The notes beneath the pieces are model-generated. The model searched no databases. It saw only the letters and a list, made by a program, of their open reading frames with translations, and was not told the origin of the DNA. From Dyella flagellata (lineage in GTDB: Bacteria > Pseudomonadota > Gammaproteobacteria > Xanthomonadales > Rhodanobacteraceae): 64,000 nucleotides of DNA. Shown here piece after piece: positions 11,324 through 21,787 of this stretch (the stretch's first letter is position 1; every line of letters starts with the position of its first letter). A program made the translations under genes and the position numbers. Where the stretch lies: positions 62,001-126,000 of the forward strand of contig NZ_BSOA01000052.1 of assembly GCF_030160275.1 (NCBI RefSeq), written 5' to 3'.

Positions 11324-12238
11324 TCAGATCGCCTGGGCGGGATGCGCGTAGGAGATCGGGGCGGTGGCCGGGTCGTCCTGGTAGCTCACTTCTTCCCATG
11401 CCGTGGCATCGGCCATCAGTGCGCGCAGCAACTTGTTGTTGAGCTCATGCCCGGACTTATGCGCGTAGTAAGCGCCGATCAGGCTGTGGCCGAGCAAGTA
11501 CAGATCGCCGATTGCATCGAGGATCTTGTGCTTGACGAATTCGTCTTCGTAGCGAAGACCGTCCTCATTGAGCACACGGTAGTCGTCGAGCACCACGGCG
11601 TTATCCATCGAACCGCCCAGCGCGAGATTGTGTTCGCGCAGCATCTCGATGTCGCGCATGAAGCCGAAGGTACGTGCGCGGCTCACTTCCTTGACGAACG
11701 AGGTGGTGGAGAAATCGATCTCCGCGCGTGAGGTGCGCTTGGAAATGATCGGGTGATTGAACTCGATCGAGAAACCCACCTTGAAGCCTTCAAATGGCTC
11801 GAAACTGGCCCACTTGTCGCCTTCCTGCACCTTCACCGGCTTTTTGATGCGGATGAAGCGCTTGGGCGCGGACTGTTCTTCGATGCCTGCCGATTGCAGC
11901 AGGAAGACGAACGGACCGGCACTGCCGTCCATGATCGGCACCTCCGGCGCGGACAGGTCGACATACGCGTTGTCGATGCCCAGGCCCGCCATGGCCGATA
12001 GCAGGTGTTCCACGGTCGAAACACGCACGTCACCGTTGACCAGCGTGGTGGACAAACGCGTGTCGCCCACATGATCGGGACGCGCGTGGATTTCCACCGG
12101 CGGATTGAGATCGGTACGACGGAAGATGATGCCTGTGTTCGGCGCCGCCGGACGCAACGTCATGTAGACCTTATCGCCGGTATGCAGCCCGACGCCGGTG
12201 GCACGGATGATGTTCTTCAACGTACGCTGCTTAATCAT
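11324..12238 (-). CDS. lpxC: UDP-3-O-acyl-N-acetylglucosamine deacetylase LpxC
   Basis: LpxC is the zinc deacetylase that performs the committed step of lipid A synthesis. The 304-residue protein starts MIKQRTLKN and has the conserved GVGLHTG, the first zinc histidine in [18 protein letters not shown], the catalytic region [20 protein letters not shown], and the distal zinc ligands in [20 protein letters not shown]. Length matches E. coli LpxC (305). In many gammaproteobacteria it follows ftsZ, as here, but a 510-bp gap separates them, so it probably has its own promoter. Confidence 0.97.
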   Translation of the reverse strand: MIKQRTLKNIIRATGVGLHTGDKVYMTLRPAAPNTGIIFRRTDLNPPVEIHARPDHVGDTRLSTTLVNGDVRVSTVEHLLSAMAGLGIDNAYVDLSAPEVPIMDGSAGPFVFLLQSAGIEEQSAPKRFIRIKKPVKVQEGDKWASFEPFEGFKVGFSIEFNHPIISKRTSRAEIDFSTTSFVKEVSRARTFGFMRDIEMLREHNLALGGSMDNAVVLDDYRVLNEDGLRYEDEFVKHKILDAIGDLYLLGHSLIGAYYAHKSGHELNNKLLRALMADATAWEEVSYQDDPATAPISYAHPAQAI

Positions 12239-12361
12239 TTATTGGGTACCTATAGGGGCAGCAGCCAATTTGTGCTGGGATGCTAACACAGTCTTAACCT
12301 GCGGAAAAACAAACCGTACCGTACTGAACGGTCAATCCTTCATTTTCCTTTCATCAAATAA

Positions 12362-12376
12362 TGCGAGTCATTCGCA
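12362..12376. promoter_or_regulatory. Fur-box-like dyad TGCGAGTCATTCGCA
   Basis: The dyad is 7-1-7 with 6 of 7 positions symmetric (TGCGAGT, C, ATTCGCA), the spacing of a Fur-type site, with ATAA adjacent upstream. No iron gene is next to it. It may be a chance dyad or a relic promoter. Confidence 0.25.
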
Positions 12377-12426
12377 TCCCGATGCTGCAAGCACTATAGG
12401 CAAAACAAGCACTTGCGATTCGACAC

Positions 12427-12443
12427 AAAACCCCGCGCCGGGG
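12427..12443 (-). terminator. Terminator-like hairpin downstream of ftsZ
   Basis: On the minus strand CCCCG, loop GCG and CGGGG (12431-12443) are followed by TTTTGTG. It is about 306 bases past the ftsZ stop and could end the dcw transcript, but the stem is only 5 bp. Confidence 0.4.
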
Positions 12444-12748
12444 ACGGGAAAGATCCGGCAACGGGATTTTGGATCGGCAGCATGGAATCCGGCTCCACAC
12501 GGCCAATCGTGCGCCATCCTTAAGCTCGCACTGCCTATCGCATTCAACGCGCGAACGCGACGCCAGCCGACATCAGTTGGATGCCCCCCTTCCTCGCTGC
12601 CGGTACCCCGGCGGCAATCAGGCAGCGGACTGAAGAGGATACCCTCCTCGCCCGGCACAGGGAACACTGACAAGTTAATGCGTCGTTAGTTCATGCGGCT
12701 CACACTTTTTTACATTTTTTTCTCTCCTAACGCCCGTGGCGGCGCCTC

Positions 12749-13930
12749 TTAGTCAGCCTGGCGGCGCAAAAAGGCGGGGATGTCCAGGTAGTCGAAGCTG
12801 GGATCGGCGCTCTTGGCCGGGCCTTCGCCGCCACGCGGATTGCTGGCCACCCCTTCTGGGTGCGCGTAATCCACCACTTCGTTGCCGGTACCGGTACGCA
12901 GCACCATCGGGCGCGGACGCTGGCGCATTTCCACCTGCTGGGCCGCGGCCTGGCGGACCGGCTGGCGGGCGGTGGCACGATTGAGGCCGGTGGCCACCAC
13001 CGTCACGCGCACGTCGTCCTGCATTTCCTGGTCCAGCGAGGTGCCGATCACCACCGTGGCGTCTTCGCTGGCGAAGTCGTGGATGATGCGGCCGATTTCG
13101 TCGAACTCGCGCATGGTGAGGTTCGGACCGGCGGTGACGTTCACCAGGATGCCGCAAGCGCCATTGAGGTTGACGTCTTCCAGCAGCGGGTTGTTGATCG
13201 CCGCTTCCGCCGCCGCCTGGGCGCGATCGTCGCCACGGGCGGTACCCGAGCCCATCATCGAAAGCCCCATCTCGCTCATCACCGTGCGCACGTCGGCGAA
13301 GTCGACGTTGATCAGGCCCGGCGCCGTGATCAGATCGGCAATGCCCTGCACTGCGCCCAGCAGCACATCGTTGGCGGCCTTGAACGCGTTGAGCAGGGTC
13401 ACTTCGCGACCCAGCACCGAAAGCAGTTTCTCGTTCGGTACCGTGATCAGCGAATCGACGTGCTGCGACAGATCCTCGATGCCCTTCAGGGCGACCTGCA
13501 TACGGCGGCGGCCTTCGAACGGAAACGGCTTCGTAACCACGGCAACCGTCAGAATGCCCTTCTCTTTCGCCAGCTGGGCTACGACCGGAGCCGCACCGGT
13601 GCCGGTGCCGCCGCCCATGCCGGCGGTGATGAACACCATGTCCGCGCCTTCGAGCATTTCCTCGATGCGCTCGCGGTCTTCCAGCGCGGCCTGGCGGCCC
13701 ACTTCCGGATTGGCGCCGGCGCCCAGGCCCTTGGTGACGTTGGCGCCCAGTTGCAGGTGCATACGCCCGCCGCAACCCTTCATGGCCTGTGCATCCGTGT
13801 TGCACACCACGAATTCGACGCCTTCGATGTTGGAGTTGAGCATGTGCGCGACCGCGTTGCCGCCGCCGCCACCCACGCCAATGACTTTGATCACCGCATT
13901 CGGTGCCAGTTTTTCGACCAGTTCAAACAT
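12749..13930 (-). CDS. ftsZ: Cell-division GTPase FtsZ
   Basis: FtsZ is the tubulin-like GTPase that forms the division ring. The 393-residue product begins MFELVEKLAPNAVIKVIGVGGGGGNAV, has the tubulin signature GGGTGTGAAPV near residue 105, the T7 catalytic loop (INVDFADVRTVM), a variable linker and the conserved C-terminal peptide (YLDIPAFLRRQAD) that binds FtsA and other partners. A strong Shine-Dalgarno (GGAGG, 8 bases before ATG) is present. It is the last gene of the dcw cluster and lies 125 bases after ftsA, the largest gap in the cluster, which could hold an ftsZ-specific promoter. Confidence 0.98.
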   Translation of the reverse strand: MFELVEKLAPNAVIKVIGVGGGGGNAVAHMLNSNIEGVEFVVCNTDAQAMKGCGGRMHLQLGANVTKGLGAGANPEVGRQAALEDRERIEEMLEGADMVFITAGMGGGTGTGAAPVVAQLAKEKGILTVAVVTKPFPFEGRRRMQVALKGIEDLSQHVDSLITVPNEKLLSVLGREVTLLNAFKAANDVLLGAVQGIADLITAPGLINVDFADVRTVMSEMGLSMMGSGTARGDDRAQAAAEAAINNPLLEDVNLNGACGILVNVTAGPNLTMREFDEIGRIIHDFASEDATVVIGTSLDQEMQDDVRVTVVATGLNRATARQPVRQAAAQQVEMRQRPRPMVLRTGTGNEVVDYAHPEGVASNPRGGEGPAKSADPSFDYLDIPAFLRRQAD

Positions 13931-14055
13931 TTCCCGTCCTCCGTAGAGCTTTCGTTGTCGTTGTAACCGCGGTGCGACTCCTGTCTTCCCGCGGTGGTGA
14001 GCGAACCTCCATTCGCCCGGGCCGCTCTTTCCTGCGCGGCCTAACCCTTTGCTTT

Positions 14056-15288
14056 CTAAAAATTCTTGGTGATCCAGGTACGCAGCTTGTCGACCAGGCC
14101 GCCCACGCTGCCACCGGCCGGACTGCTACCGCGCATGCCGCCGGAGCGCGCGCCGTGCAACAACAGCCCCACCCCGGTGGAGTGCAACGGGTTGGCGATC
14201 ACCTCGCCCAGGCCCATCACGTGTTGCGGCACGCCGATGCGCACCATCTTGTGGAAGATTTCCTCGGCCAGTTCCAATGCGCCCTCCATGCGTGACGCAC
14301 CACCCGTGAGCACTACGCCCGCCGCAACCAGGCTGTCGTAGCCGGAGCGGCGCAATTCGTCCTGCACCATCTCGAAAATTTCCTCGTAGCGCGCCTGCAC
14401 GCTCTGCGCGAGCGACTGGCGCGCCAGCCGGCGCGGCGGGCGATCGCCCACGCTGGGTACCTGGATGGTTTCTTCCGCGTGCGCGAGCTGAGCCAAAGCA
14501 CAGGCGTACTTGATCTTGATCTCCTCCGCATGCGCGGTCGGCGTATGCACGCCGTAAGCGATGTCATTGGTGACCTGGTCACCCCCCACCGGCAGCGACT
14601 TGGTGTAGCGGATCGCGCCCTGCGTGTAGATCGAGATATCCGTCGTACCCGCACCGATGTCGACCAGGCACACGCCCAGTTCGCGCTCGTCATCGGTCAG
14701 CACAGCCTTGGCGCTGGCTACCGCCGAGGGCACCAGTTCGTCGACCGACAGGCCACAACGCTGGATGCATTTGCTGATGTTCTGCACCGCCGCGGCGGCG
14801 CCGGTCACCAGATGCACGGAAGCTTCCAGGCGCACGCCGCTCATGCCCACCGGCGCGCGGATGCCGTCCTGGCCATCGATGCGGTACTCCTGCGACTCCT
14901 TATATAAGACCTTGCGGTCGGCCGGGATCGCCACCGCGCTCGCCGCTTCCAGCACCTGCTCCAAGTCGCCTGGCGCGACTTCGCGATCACGGATCGCCGC
15001 CGTGCCGTGCGAGTTGCGCGTTTCCAGGTGGCTGCCGGAGATCGAGGCGTACACCGAACGGATGTCGCAGCCGGCCATCAGCTCGGCCTCTTCCACCGCG
15101 CGCTGGATCGAGTGCACGGTGGATTCGATATCCACTACCGATCCGCGCTTCATGCCGCGCGAGACGTGCGAACCGATCCCGATCACTTCGATCGGCTCAC
15201 CCGGTTCGTACTCGCCCACGATCGCCACCACTTTCGAAGTGCCGATGTCCAGGCCCACTACCAATTGCTTTTCGTTCTTGCCTTTCAT
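14056..15288 (-). CDS. ftsA: Cell-division protein FtsA
   Basis: FtsA is an actin-fold ATPase that tethers FtsZ filaments to the membrane and recruits later divisome proteins. The start at 15288 ([21 protein letters not shown]) overlaps the ftsQ stop by 4 bp and gives 410 residues. The phosphate-1 motif (GLDIGTSKVVAIVG), the SHVSRGMKRGSVVDI segment and the phosphate-2/adenosine region (CLVDIGAGTTDISIYTQG; VVLTGGASRMEG) are visible. The C-terminus (GLVDKLRTWITKNF) fits the amphipathic membrane-targeting helix. The frame is open far upstream of the real start but is not FtsA-like there. Confidence 0.97.
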   Translation of the reverse strand: MKGKNEKQLVVGLDIGTSKVVAIVGEYEPGEPIEVIGIGSHVSRGMKRGSVVDIESTVHSIQRAVEEAELMAGCDIRSVYASISGSHLETRNSHGTAAIRDREVAPGDLEQVLEAASAVAIPADRKVLYKESQEYRIDGQDGIRAPVGMSGVRLEASVHLVTGAAAAVQNISKCIQRCGLSVDELVPSAVASAKAVLTDDERELGVCLVDIGAGTTDISIYTQGAIRYTKSLPVGGDQVTNDIAYGVHTPTAHAEEIKIKYACALAQLAHAEETIQVPSVGDRPPRRLARQSLAQSVQARYEEIFEMVQDELRRSGYDSLVAAGVVLTGGASRMEGALELAEEIFHKMVRIGVPQHVMGLGEVIANPLHSTGVGLLLHGARSGGMRGSSPAGGSVGGLVDKLRTWITKNF

Positions 15289-16022
15289 GTGCGTGGCGTG
15301 CCTCCGGCGGTCGGGGCGGCCGTCGCTGGCGGCCATTTCACGGCAAAGCCGTTGGTGTAACGAAGGTCGGCGTACTCCAAACCCTGGCCGTGGCCGGCAG
15401 CCAGCTGCGGATACACGTCGAGGAAGCGGCGCAGGCGGCGGCCCGCCTGGCTGCGATCGCCGATCACGATCTGCGCGCCGGTGTCGGTGCTCACGCTCCA
15501 GCTGCCCCGCTCGGTGAGCGTGACGCCGGCGACCTTCAGATGCTCGCCGGCGAACGCCTTCTGCACGTCCGCGAAGAAGCTCACCACTTCGGCGAGGTGA
15601 TCTTCCGGGCCACGCAGATCGGGAAGCTGGTTGTAATCGGCCGCGTCCGGCACGCTGAACACCTTGCCTTCGCGACTGATCAACTGGTTGGCATTCCAGC
15701 GCGCGAACGGCTCGCGCTCGTACACGCGCAGCAGCAGTGCGTCTGGCCAGCGCTTGCTGGCTTCCACCGATTCCACCCACGGCAGCGCCGCAACCGCCTT
15801 CTGCACGCCATCAAGATTCAAGGCAAAAAAGCCCTTGCCCAGGCGCGGCAGCACGGCGGCACGAATCTGTTCCGCGCTCACGTGCTTGAACTCGGCCTGC
15901 ACCGTCAGCTGGGTAACCGGCCAGCGGTCGGCGGCAAACCAGCCGCGCAACACGCCGACGATCGGCAAGACCACCAGCGCGATGGCCAGGCACCAGGCGA
16001 CGAGGCGAATACTTCCCCTCAT
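15285..16022 (-). CDS. ftsQ: Cell-division protein FtsQ
   Basis: FtsQ is a bitopic inner-membrane protein that links early and late divisome proteins as part of FtsQLB. The ATG at 16022 ([23 protein letters not shown]) overlaps the ddlB stop by 4 bp and gives 245 residues. There is one membrane segment (about 7-27), then a POTRA domain ([25 protein letters not shown]) and the FtsQ beta domain ([31 protein letters not shown]). Length is slightly short of E. coli FtsQ (276). Confidence 0.95.
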   Translation of the reverse strand: MRGSIRLVAWCLAIALVVLPIVGVLRGWFAADRWPVTQLTVQAEFKHVSAEQIRAAVLPRLGKGFFALNLDGVQKAVAALPWVESVEASKRWPDALLLRVYEREPFARWNANQLISREGKVFSVPDAADYNQLPDLRGPEDHLAEVVSFFADVQKAFAGEHLKVAGVTLTERGSWSVSTDTGAQIVIGDRSQAGRRLRRFLDVYPQLAAGHGQGLEYADLRYTNGFAVKWPPATAAPTAGGTPRT

Positions 16023-16957
16023 TGCTCCTCCCTGAAACTGGTTTCCAACACTCGCCAGCACAGCTCCTGGTAGTCGATGCCCGATACCGCCGCCGCCTTC
16101 GGCACCAGCGAATGCGAAGTCATGCCCGGCGCGGTGTTCACTTCGAGCAACCAGTTGCGGCCCTGGGTATCGCGCATCACATCGACGCGGCCCCAGCCGT
16201 GGCATCCCAGCGCATCGAAAGCTTCCAATGTCAGCGCGCGCAACGAGGCCTCCCTCTCGCCTTCCAGGCCGGGACAGATATAACGCGTGTCTTCCGCCAC
16301 GTACTTGGCGTTGTAATCGTAGAAGGCGCCTTTGGGCACGATATGGATGCTCGGCAGCACCTGCCGGCCGAGGATGCCGACGGTAAGCTCGTCGCCCTCG
16401 ATCAGCGCTTCCATCAGCAGGTCGCCGGGATATTTCTCTGCCAGCGCCACGGCGGCATCCAGGTCTTTTTCCTGGAACACGCGTGTCACGCCGACGCTGG
16501 AACCTTCGCAAGATGGTTTCACGATCAAGGGAAAGCCGATTTGCTTCGCCGCGGCGTATACATCCGCACCGCGCGGCAGCGGCACGAATTTCGGCGTCGG
16601 CAGACCTAGCGATTGCCACACGCGCTTGGAACGGGTCTTGTCCATCGACAGTGCGGAACCCAGCACACCCGAACCGGTGTACGGCACATGCAGCGATTCC
16701 AGCGCACCTTGCAGCACGCCATCTTCGCCGCCGCCGTGCTGGCCGTGCAGGATGTTGAACACGCGCGCGAAATGGCCGGCCCGCAGGGCGTCCAGCAAGG
16801 CCGGAATGCCGTCGATCGCGTGCGCATCCACCCCGCGCGCCTGGAGCGCGGCCAGTACGTTGCGGCCGGAGTCGAGCGACACCTCGCGCTCGGCCGAGCT
16901 GCCGCCCATTACCACGGCGACGCGTCCAAATTGGGCGGGATCGTTGATCTTTCTCAT
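16019..16957 (-). CDS. ddlB: D-alanine--D-alanine ligase Ddl (DdlB)
   Basis: Ddl joins two D-alanines to make the terminal dipeptide of the peptidoglycan stem. The 312-residue ATP-grasp enzyme has [17 protein letters not shown] at the N-terminus, [17 protein letters not shown], the ATP-binding [14 protein letters not shown], and the C-terminal metal-binding [10 protein letters not shown]...[20 protein letters not shown]. Length matches DdlB (306 in E. coli). It overlaps murC by 4 bp upstream and ftsQ by 4 bp downstream. Confidence 0.97.
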   Translation of the reverse strand: MRKINDPAQFGRVAVVMGGSSAEREVSLDSGRNVLAALQARGVDAHAIDGIPALLDALRAGHFARVFNILHGQHGGGEDGVLQGALESLHVPYTGSGVLGSALSMDKTRSKRVWQSLGLPTPKFVPLPRGADVYAAAKQIGFPLIVKPSCEGSSVGVTRVFQEKDLDAAVALAEKYPGDLLMEALIEGDELTVGILGRQVLPSIHIVPKGAFYDYNAKYVAEDTRYICPGLEGEREASLRALTLEAFDALGCHGWGRVDVMRDTQGRNWLLEVNTAPGMTSHSLVPKAAAVSGIDYQELCWRVLETSFREEQ

Positions 16958-18396
16958 GTTTCGTTCGTCCTCAAGGAACCCGCCTGCGCCAGTTCCACCG
17001 CGGCGGTACCGATATCCCCAGCGCCAAGCAGCAGCAGCAGATCGCCGTCGCGCAAAAGCGCCGGCAAGGTGTCCTTCAATTCGCGCGGATGGCTGATCAG
17101 CACCGGATCAACCTTGCCGCGCGCACGCACCGCACGCGCCAGAGCGCGGCCGTCAGCGCCCGCGATCGGCGCCTCGCCGGCCGGATAGACCTCGGTCAGC
17201 ACCAGCACGTCCGCTTCCGCCAGCACCTTGGAAAAGTCGTCGAGCAGGTCGCGAGTACGGCTGTAGCGATGCGGTTGGAAGCCCACCACCAGGCGGCGAT
17301 CCGGCCAACCGCCACGCGCCGCCGCGAAAACGGCGGCAAGCTCGCGCGGATGATGGCCATAGTCATCGACCAGCATCACCTTGCCTTGGTCGATGGCGAT
17401 TTCGCCGCGGCGATGGAAGCGACGGCCCACGCCCTGGAAATGCTGCAGGGCATGCGCAATGGCCTCGGCTTCCACGCCAAGCTGCCAACCGATCGACGCA
17501 GCCGCCAGGGCATTGAGCACATTGTGCCGGCCCGGCAGATTCAGCGTGACCGAAATCGGCTCGTGCATGCCCGGCAGCAGCAGGTCGAAATGCATTTCGA
17601 AGCCTTGCTGGCGCACATTGGCGGCGCGCACATCGGCATGCTCGGAGTCGATGCCATAGGTCATCACGCGGCGCGCGGTGAGTTTGGCCAGCTCCGCCAC
17701 TTCCGGGTCGTCCACGCACAAGACGGCAAGGCCATAGAACGGCAGACGGTGCAGAAAATCCGAAAATGCCTTGCGCACCAAGGCGAAATCGCCCTGATAA
17801 TTTTCCAGATGATCGGCATCGATGTTGGTCACCACCGCAATCACCGGCGACAGCAACAGGAACGAACCGTCCGATTCGTCAGCCTCCGCCACCAGGTACT
17901 GGCCGGTGCCCAGCCGCGCATTTGCGCCGGCGGCATTGAGCTGGCCGCCGATCACGAAGGTGGGATCGTAGTTGGCTTCGGCCAGCACGCTGGCGACGAG
18001 GCTGGTGGTGGTGGTCTTGCCGTGCGTGCCGGCGATGGCGATGCCACGGCGGAAACGCATCAGCTCACCCAGCATTTCCGCGCGCGGAATGACCGGGATG
18101 CGCGCTTCGCGCGCGGCGATCAGTTCCGGGTTGTCGCTTTTGATTGCGCTGGACGTAACCACGACATCGGCATCACCGATATGCGCGGCGGCATGGCCAA
18201 TGCGCACATCTATACCCTGCTGACGCAGGCGTTGTGCGGTCGGCGACTCGCTGCGGTCCGAACCGGACACGGCGTAGCCAAGGTTGTGCAGCACTTCGGC
18301 GATGCCGCTCATGCCCACACCGCCGATGCCGATAAAGTGCACGCGGCGGAAGGTGCTCATCAGGTCTTCGTGGGCAAGCAGGCGACGCGGCGTCAT
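16954..18396 (-). CDS. murC: UDP-N-acetylmuramate--L-alanine ligase MurC
   Basis: MurC adds L-alanine to UDP-MurNAc, the first Mur-ligase step. The 480-residue protein has the N-terminal Rossmann motif ([18 protein letters not shown]), P-loop ([16 protein letters not shown]), central-domain [11 protein letters not shown] and the C-terminal domain block ([10 protein letters not shown]). The start at 18396 overlaps the murG stop by 4 bp; a second in-frame ATG at 18360 ([11 protein letters not shown]) is possible, but N-terminal extensions of this kind occur in Xanthomonadales MurC. Confidence 0.97.
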   Translation of the reverse strand: MTPRRLLAHEDLMSTFRRVHFIGIGGVGMSGIAEVLHNLGYAVSGSDRSESPTAQRLRQQGIDVRIGHAAAHIGDADVVVTSSAIKSDNPELIAAREARIPVIPRAEMLGELMRFRRGIAIAGTHGKTTTTSLVASVLAEANYDPTFVIGGQLNAAGANARLGTGQYLVAEADESDGSFLLLSPVIAVVTNIDADHLENYQGDFALVRKAFSDFLHRLPFYGLAVLCVDDPEVAELAKLTARRVMTYGIDSEHADVRAANVRQQGFEMHFDLLLPGMHEPISVTLNLPGRHNVLNALAAASIGWQLGVEAEAIAHALQHFQGVGRRFHRRGEIAIDQGKVMLVDDYGHHPRELAAVFAAARGGWPDRRLVVGFQPHRYSRTRDLLDDFSKVLAEADVLVLTEVYPAGEAPIAGADGRALARAVRARGKVDPVLISHPRELKDTLPALLRDGDLLLLLGAGDIGTAAVELAQAGSLRTNET

Positions 18397-19466
18397 GCGG
18401 CCACCTCCACGCAGGCGCGCGCGATGTCAGCGGCGGCATCGGGCTTGGCCAAGGTGCGTGCCGCGGTCGCCATCGCCAACAGCTTGGCGCGCTCTCCCAA
18501 CAGCGCAGTCAAACGCTGCGCCAAGTCTTTCGTCTTCAAATCGCGTTCCTGGATCAATTCAGCGGCACCGGCAGCGACCAGTGCCTCGGCGTTGCGCGTC
18601 TGGTGGTCGTCCACCGCGTGCGGGAACGGCACCAGCACGGCACCCAGCCCGCAGGCCGTGAGTTCGGCCAATGTCAATGCACCTGCGCGGCATACGGCCA
18701 GATCGGCCCATGCATAGGTTCCGGCCATGTCTTCGATGAAAGGCACGATGCGCGCTTCCACACCGGCTTCGGCGTAAGCGTTGCGCGCCTCATCGATGCC
18801 CCGATTGCCACACTGATGCAGCACTTCCGGCCGCTGCTCGGCCGCCATTTGCGCCAGCGCCTGCGGCACCGAGGTATTCAGGGCGCGCGCGCCAAGACTT
18901 CCACCGAGCACCAGCAGGCGCGGCTTGCCGGTGCGTTCGGCCATGCGCTGCGCGGGTGCCGGCAGGGAGGCTATCGCGGCGCGCACCGGGTTCCCTACCC
19001 ACTCCGCATTGGCTAATGCATCGGCAAAACCTGCCATCACGCGGCGTGCATGCCGTGCCAGCTTGCGATTGGTGAAACCGGCCACGCGATTCTGTTCGTG
19101 CACCAGCAACGGACGACGCAGCAGGCGCGCGGCAACACCACCCGGACCGGCCACGTAACCGCCCATCGAAAGCACGCTGCGCGGCTGCAACCGATGCAGT
19201 ACAGCCAGCGATGACAACAGCGCACGCAGCAGCATCCACGGTGCCAGCAAACGCGTCTTCAGGCCTTTGCCGCGCAAACCGCCCACGGCAATGGTGTGCA
19301 ACTCGATGCCATGGGCCGGCACCACCTTGGTTTCCATGCCGCCTTCCGCGCCCAGCCACACTACCGGCACGCCTTGCGCACGCAAGGTCTCGGCCACGGC
19401 CAGGCCGGGGAAAATGTGGCCGCCGGTACCGCCGGCCATGATCAGCACGGGTGCGGGTGCGCTCAT
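18393..19466 (-). CDS. murG: Lipid II synthase MurG (UDP-GlcNAc transferase)
   Basis: MurG transfers GlcNAc to lipid I, forming lipid II at the inner face of the membrane. The 357-residue GT-B enzyme shows the first glycine loop ([17 protein letters not shown]), [12 protein letters not shown], the second G-loop ([13 protein letters not shown]) and the donor-binding C-domain ([35 protein letters not shown]). Start and stop overlap ftsW and murC by 4 bp each. Confidence 0.97.
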   Translation of the reverse strand: MSAPAPVLIMAGGTGGHIFPGLAVAETLRAQGVPVVWLGAEGGMETKVVPAHGIELHTIAVGGLRGKGLKTRLLAPWMLLRALLSSLAVLHRLQPRSVLSMGGYVAGPGGVAARLLRRPLLVHEQNRVAGFTNRKLARHARRVMAGFADALANAEWVGNPVRAAIASLPAPAQRMAERTGKPRLLVLGGSLGARALNTSVPQALAQMAAEQRPEVLHQCGNRGIDEARNAYAEAGVEARIVPFIEDMAGTYAWADLAVCRAGALTLAELTACGLGAVLVPFPHAVDDHQTRNAEALVAAGAAELIQERDLKTKDLAQRLTALLGERAKLLAMATAARTLAKPDAAADIARACVEVAA

Positions 19467-20701
19467 GCTGCCGCTGCCTCGCGCTCACGCGCGTTGGTGG
19501 GGTTGGCATCAGGTACTGCCGCCGCCGGCATGCGTGTAGCCATCTGCCGCGCGTCCAGGGCGCGATAGATCTCGAAGGTCGCGCGCAGCAGCACACCCGC
19601 CATCGCGCAAGTCAGCACGATCGAGGAACCGCCATAGCTGATCAGTGGCAAGGTCAGCCCCTTGGTCGGCAGCGCTCCCAGGTTCACGCCGATCGACACC
19701 ATCGTCTGCAAGCCAAGCATCAAGGAAATGCCGAAGGCGATATAGCCGGCGAAACGCTGACCGATTTCCACCCCCTTCAGGCCCACGTGCAAGCCACGCC
19801 ACACGGCCAGCGCGAACAGGCTCATCACCGCGATGATGCCGACCAGACCCAGCTCTTCGCCGATGACCGCGAAGATGAAGTCGGTATGCGCTTCGGGCAG
19901 ATACGACAATTTCAACACGCTCGAACCCAGGCCCACGCCGGTCCACTCGCCGCGGCCGACCGCCATCAGCGATTGGGTCAGCTGGAAACCGTCGTCGAAC
20001 GGATGCGCCCACGGATTGAGAAACGACGTCAGCCGCTTCATGCGATAGCTTTCGCTGGTCGCCGCTATCGCCAACAGCGGCATCAGCGGCAGGCCCATCA
20101 GGAACAGGAAGATCGGTCGCGCGCCGCCCAGCCACACCATGCCGATGGTGACAGCGATGATCAAGGTGGCCGAACCGAAGTCGGGCTGCGCCAGCAGCAG
20201 CAGCACCATGACACCAGACACCGCAAGCGGCTTGATCAACCCCAGGAAGCGCGTTTCGATGCTCTCGCGATGACGCACCAGGTAGCTGGCCAGATACACC
20301 ACCAGGATCAGCTTCACCGCCTCGACCGGCTGGAACGAGGTCACGATCAGGTTGAGCCAGCGCCTTGCGCCATTGAGCTTCATCCCTAAGTGTGGGACGA
20401 ACACCGCCAACAGCATGATGAAGGCCACCAGCATCAGGAAGAACGCGTGCTTTTCCAGCTCCTTCAGTTCGGTGCGCATGGCAACTCCCGCTGCCACGAT
20501 GCCGATCGCGAGAAACAGCAGTTGTTTCTTCAGGTAGTAGAACTCACCCATGTGCGAGCTGTCGGCCACGGCGATCGAACTGGACGTCACCATGATCACG
20601 CCCACGCAGGCAAGGCCGACCAGGGCCACCAGCAGCAGCAAGTCGAACTTGCCGCGCGGGCCCTGCCGGCGCTTTGCCTGAGTGGTATCGAAACCGAACA
20701 T
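19463..20701 (-). CDS. ftsW: Septal peptidoglycan polymerase FtsW (SEDS family)
   Basis: FtsW is a SEDS glycosyltransferase that polymerises lipid II at the septum together with FtsI. The 412-residue protein has about ten hydrophobic segments and the SEDS landmarks: [28 protein letters not shown], the large loop with the conserved [15 protein letters not shown], and the C-terminal [20 protein letters not shown]. The start is 3 bases after the mraY stop; murD, which normally lies between mraY and ftsW, is absent. Confidence 0.96.
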   Translation of the reverse strand: MFGFDTTQAKRRQGPRGKFDLLLLVALVGLACVGVIMVTSSSIAVADSSHMGEFYYLKKQLLFLAIGIVAAGVAMRTELKELEKHAFFLMLVAFIMLLAVFVPHLGMKLNGARRWLNLIVTSFQPVEAVKLILVVYLASYLVRHRESIETRFLGLIKPLAVSGVMVLLLLAQPDFGSATLIIAVTIGMVWLGGARPIFLFLMGLPLMPLLAIAATSESYRMKRLTSFLNPWAHPFDDGFQLTQSLMAVGRGEWTGVGLGSSVLKLSYLPEAHTDFIFAVIGEELGLVGIIAVMSLFALAVWRGLHVGLKGVEIGQRFAGYIAFGISLMLGLQTMVSIGVNLGALPTKGLTLPLISYGGSSIVLTCAMAGVLLRATFEIYRALDARQMATRMPAAAVPDANPTNAREREAAAA

Positions 20702-20704
20702 CGT

Positions 20705-21787
20705 CTAGCGCACCTTCAACGTCGCCAAGCCAATCAGCACCAGCACCACGCTGATGATCCAGAACCGCACAATGACCCGGGGCTCGGGCCAGCCTTTCAA
20801 TTCGAAGTGATGATGAATCGGCGCCATGCGGAAGATGCGCTTGCCGGTCATCTTGAAGCTGGCGACCTGCATCATCACCGACACCGTTTCCATCACGAAT
20901 ACGCCGCCCATGATCAGCAGCACGATTTCCTGCCGCACGATCACCGCGATCGCCGCCAGCGCCGCGCCGATGGCCAGCGCCCCCACATCGCCCATGAATA
21001 CCTGCGCGGGATAGGTGTTGAACCAGAGGAATCCGAGGCCGGCACCGGACAGCGCGCCGCAGAAGATCGCCAGCTCGCCCGCGCCGGGAATGGAGGGAAT
21101 CCCCAGGTATTCGGAGAACACGCGGTTGCCGGCGAGATACGCGAAGATGCCCAGCGCGCCCGAGACCAGCACCGTCGGCATGATCGCCAGGCCGTCCAGA
21201 CCGTCGGTCAAGTTCACCGCATTGGAAAAGCCCACGATCATGAAGTAGGCGAGCACGATGAAAAACGCACCCAACGGGACGGCCACGTGTTTGAACAGCG
21301 GCACGTACAACGCCGTTTCCGAAGGCAGATTGGCGGTGTGAAACAGAAACCACGCCGCGCCGACGCCGAACACCGACTGCCAGAAATACTTCCAGCGCGA
21401 CGCGAGGCCGCGGCTGTCCTTGAGCACCAGCTTGCGGTAGTCGTCGTAGAAACCGATCGCGCCGTAGCAAAGCAGCACCAGCAACACCAGCCACACATAG
21501 CGGTTGTTCAGATCGACCCAAAGCAAAGTGGCAACGGCCACGGACAGCAGGATCATCACACCGCCCATGGTGGGTGTACCGGCCTTCGACAGATGCGACT
21601 GCGGGCCTTCCTTGCGCACCACCTGGCCGGCCTTGAGCGCGGCGAGCTTGCGGATCAGCGCGGGACCGAACAACAGCGACATCGCCATGGCGGTGAGCGC
21701 CGCCATGATCGTGCGGAAGGTGATGTACTGGAACAGGTGCGGCGTGGCGAAATGCCGTGCGAACCATTCGGCCAGTTCAAGCAGCAT
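20705..21787 (-). CDS. mraY: Phospho-MurNAc-pentapeptide transferase MraY
   Basis: MraY transfers phospho-MurNAc-pentapeptide to undecaprenyl phosphate, making lipid I. The start at 21787 ([13 protein letters not shown]) gives 360 residues, the same as E. coli MraY, and overlaps the murF 3' end by 11 bp. It is polytopic, with the aspartate motifs ([20 protein letters not shown]) and the HHHFE motif ([12 protein letters not shown]) of the active site. Confidence 0.97.
   Translation of the reverse strand: MLLELAEWFARHFATPHLFQYITFRTIMAALTAMAMSLLFGPALIRKLAALKAGQVVRKEGPQSHLSKAGTPTMGGVMILLSVAVATLLWVDLNNRYVWLVLLVLLCYGAIGFYDDYRKLVLKDSRGLASRWKYFWQSVFGVGAAWFLFHTANLPSETALYVPLFKHVAVPLGAFFIVLAYFMIVGFSNAVNLTDGLDGLAIMPTVLVSGALGIFAYLAGNRVFSEYLGIPSIPGAGELAIFCGALSGAGLGFLWFNTYPAQVFMGDVGALAIGAALAAIAVIVRQEIVLLIMGGVFVMETVSVMMQVASFKMTGKRIFRMAPIHHHFELKGWPEPRVIVRFWIISVVLVLIGLATLKVR

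Larger units (their letters stand above)
12239..12748. other. 510-bp gene-free stretch between lpxC and ftsZ
   Basis: No convincing gene is seen; the one open frame (12368-12673, minus, 101 codons) has no recognisable domain, and its composition looks like random high-GC frame. The stretch should hold the lpxC promoter and the end of the dcw operon. It contains a terminator-like hairpin at 12427-12443, a TGCGA...TCGCA dyad at 12362-12376, and T-rich tracts at 12706-12724. Confidence 0.6.

Noticed and set aside
12368-12673. 101-codon minus-strand frame between ftsZ and lpxC
   Set aside because: No domain, no ribosome-binding site at a sensible distance, low-complexity Gly/Arg/Ala/Cys composition. 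Kept only as part of the gap description.
12860-13966. Long plus-strand frames opposite ftsZ (about 350-370 codons)
   Set aside because: Antisense to a complete FtsZ; long complementary frames are expected at this GC content.
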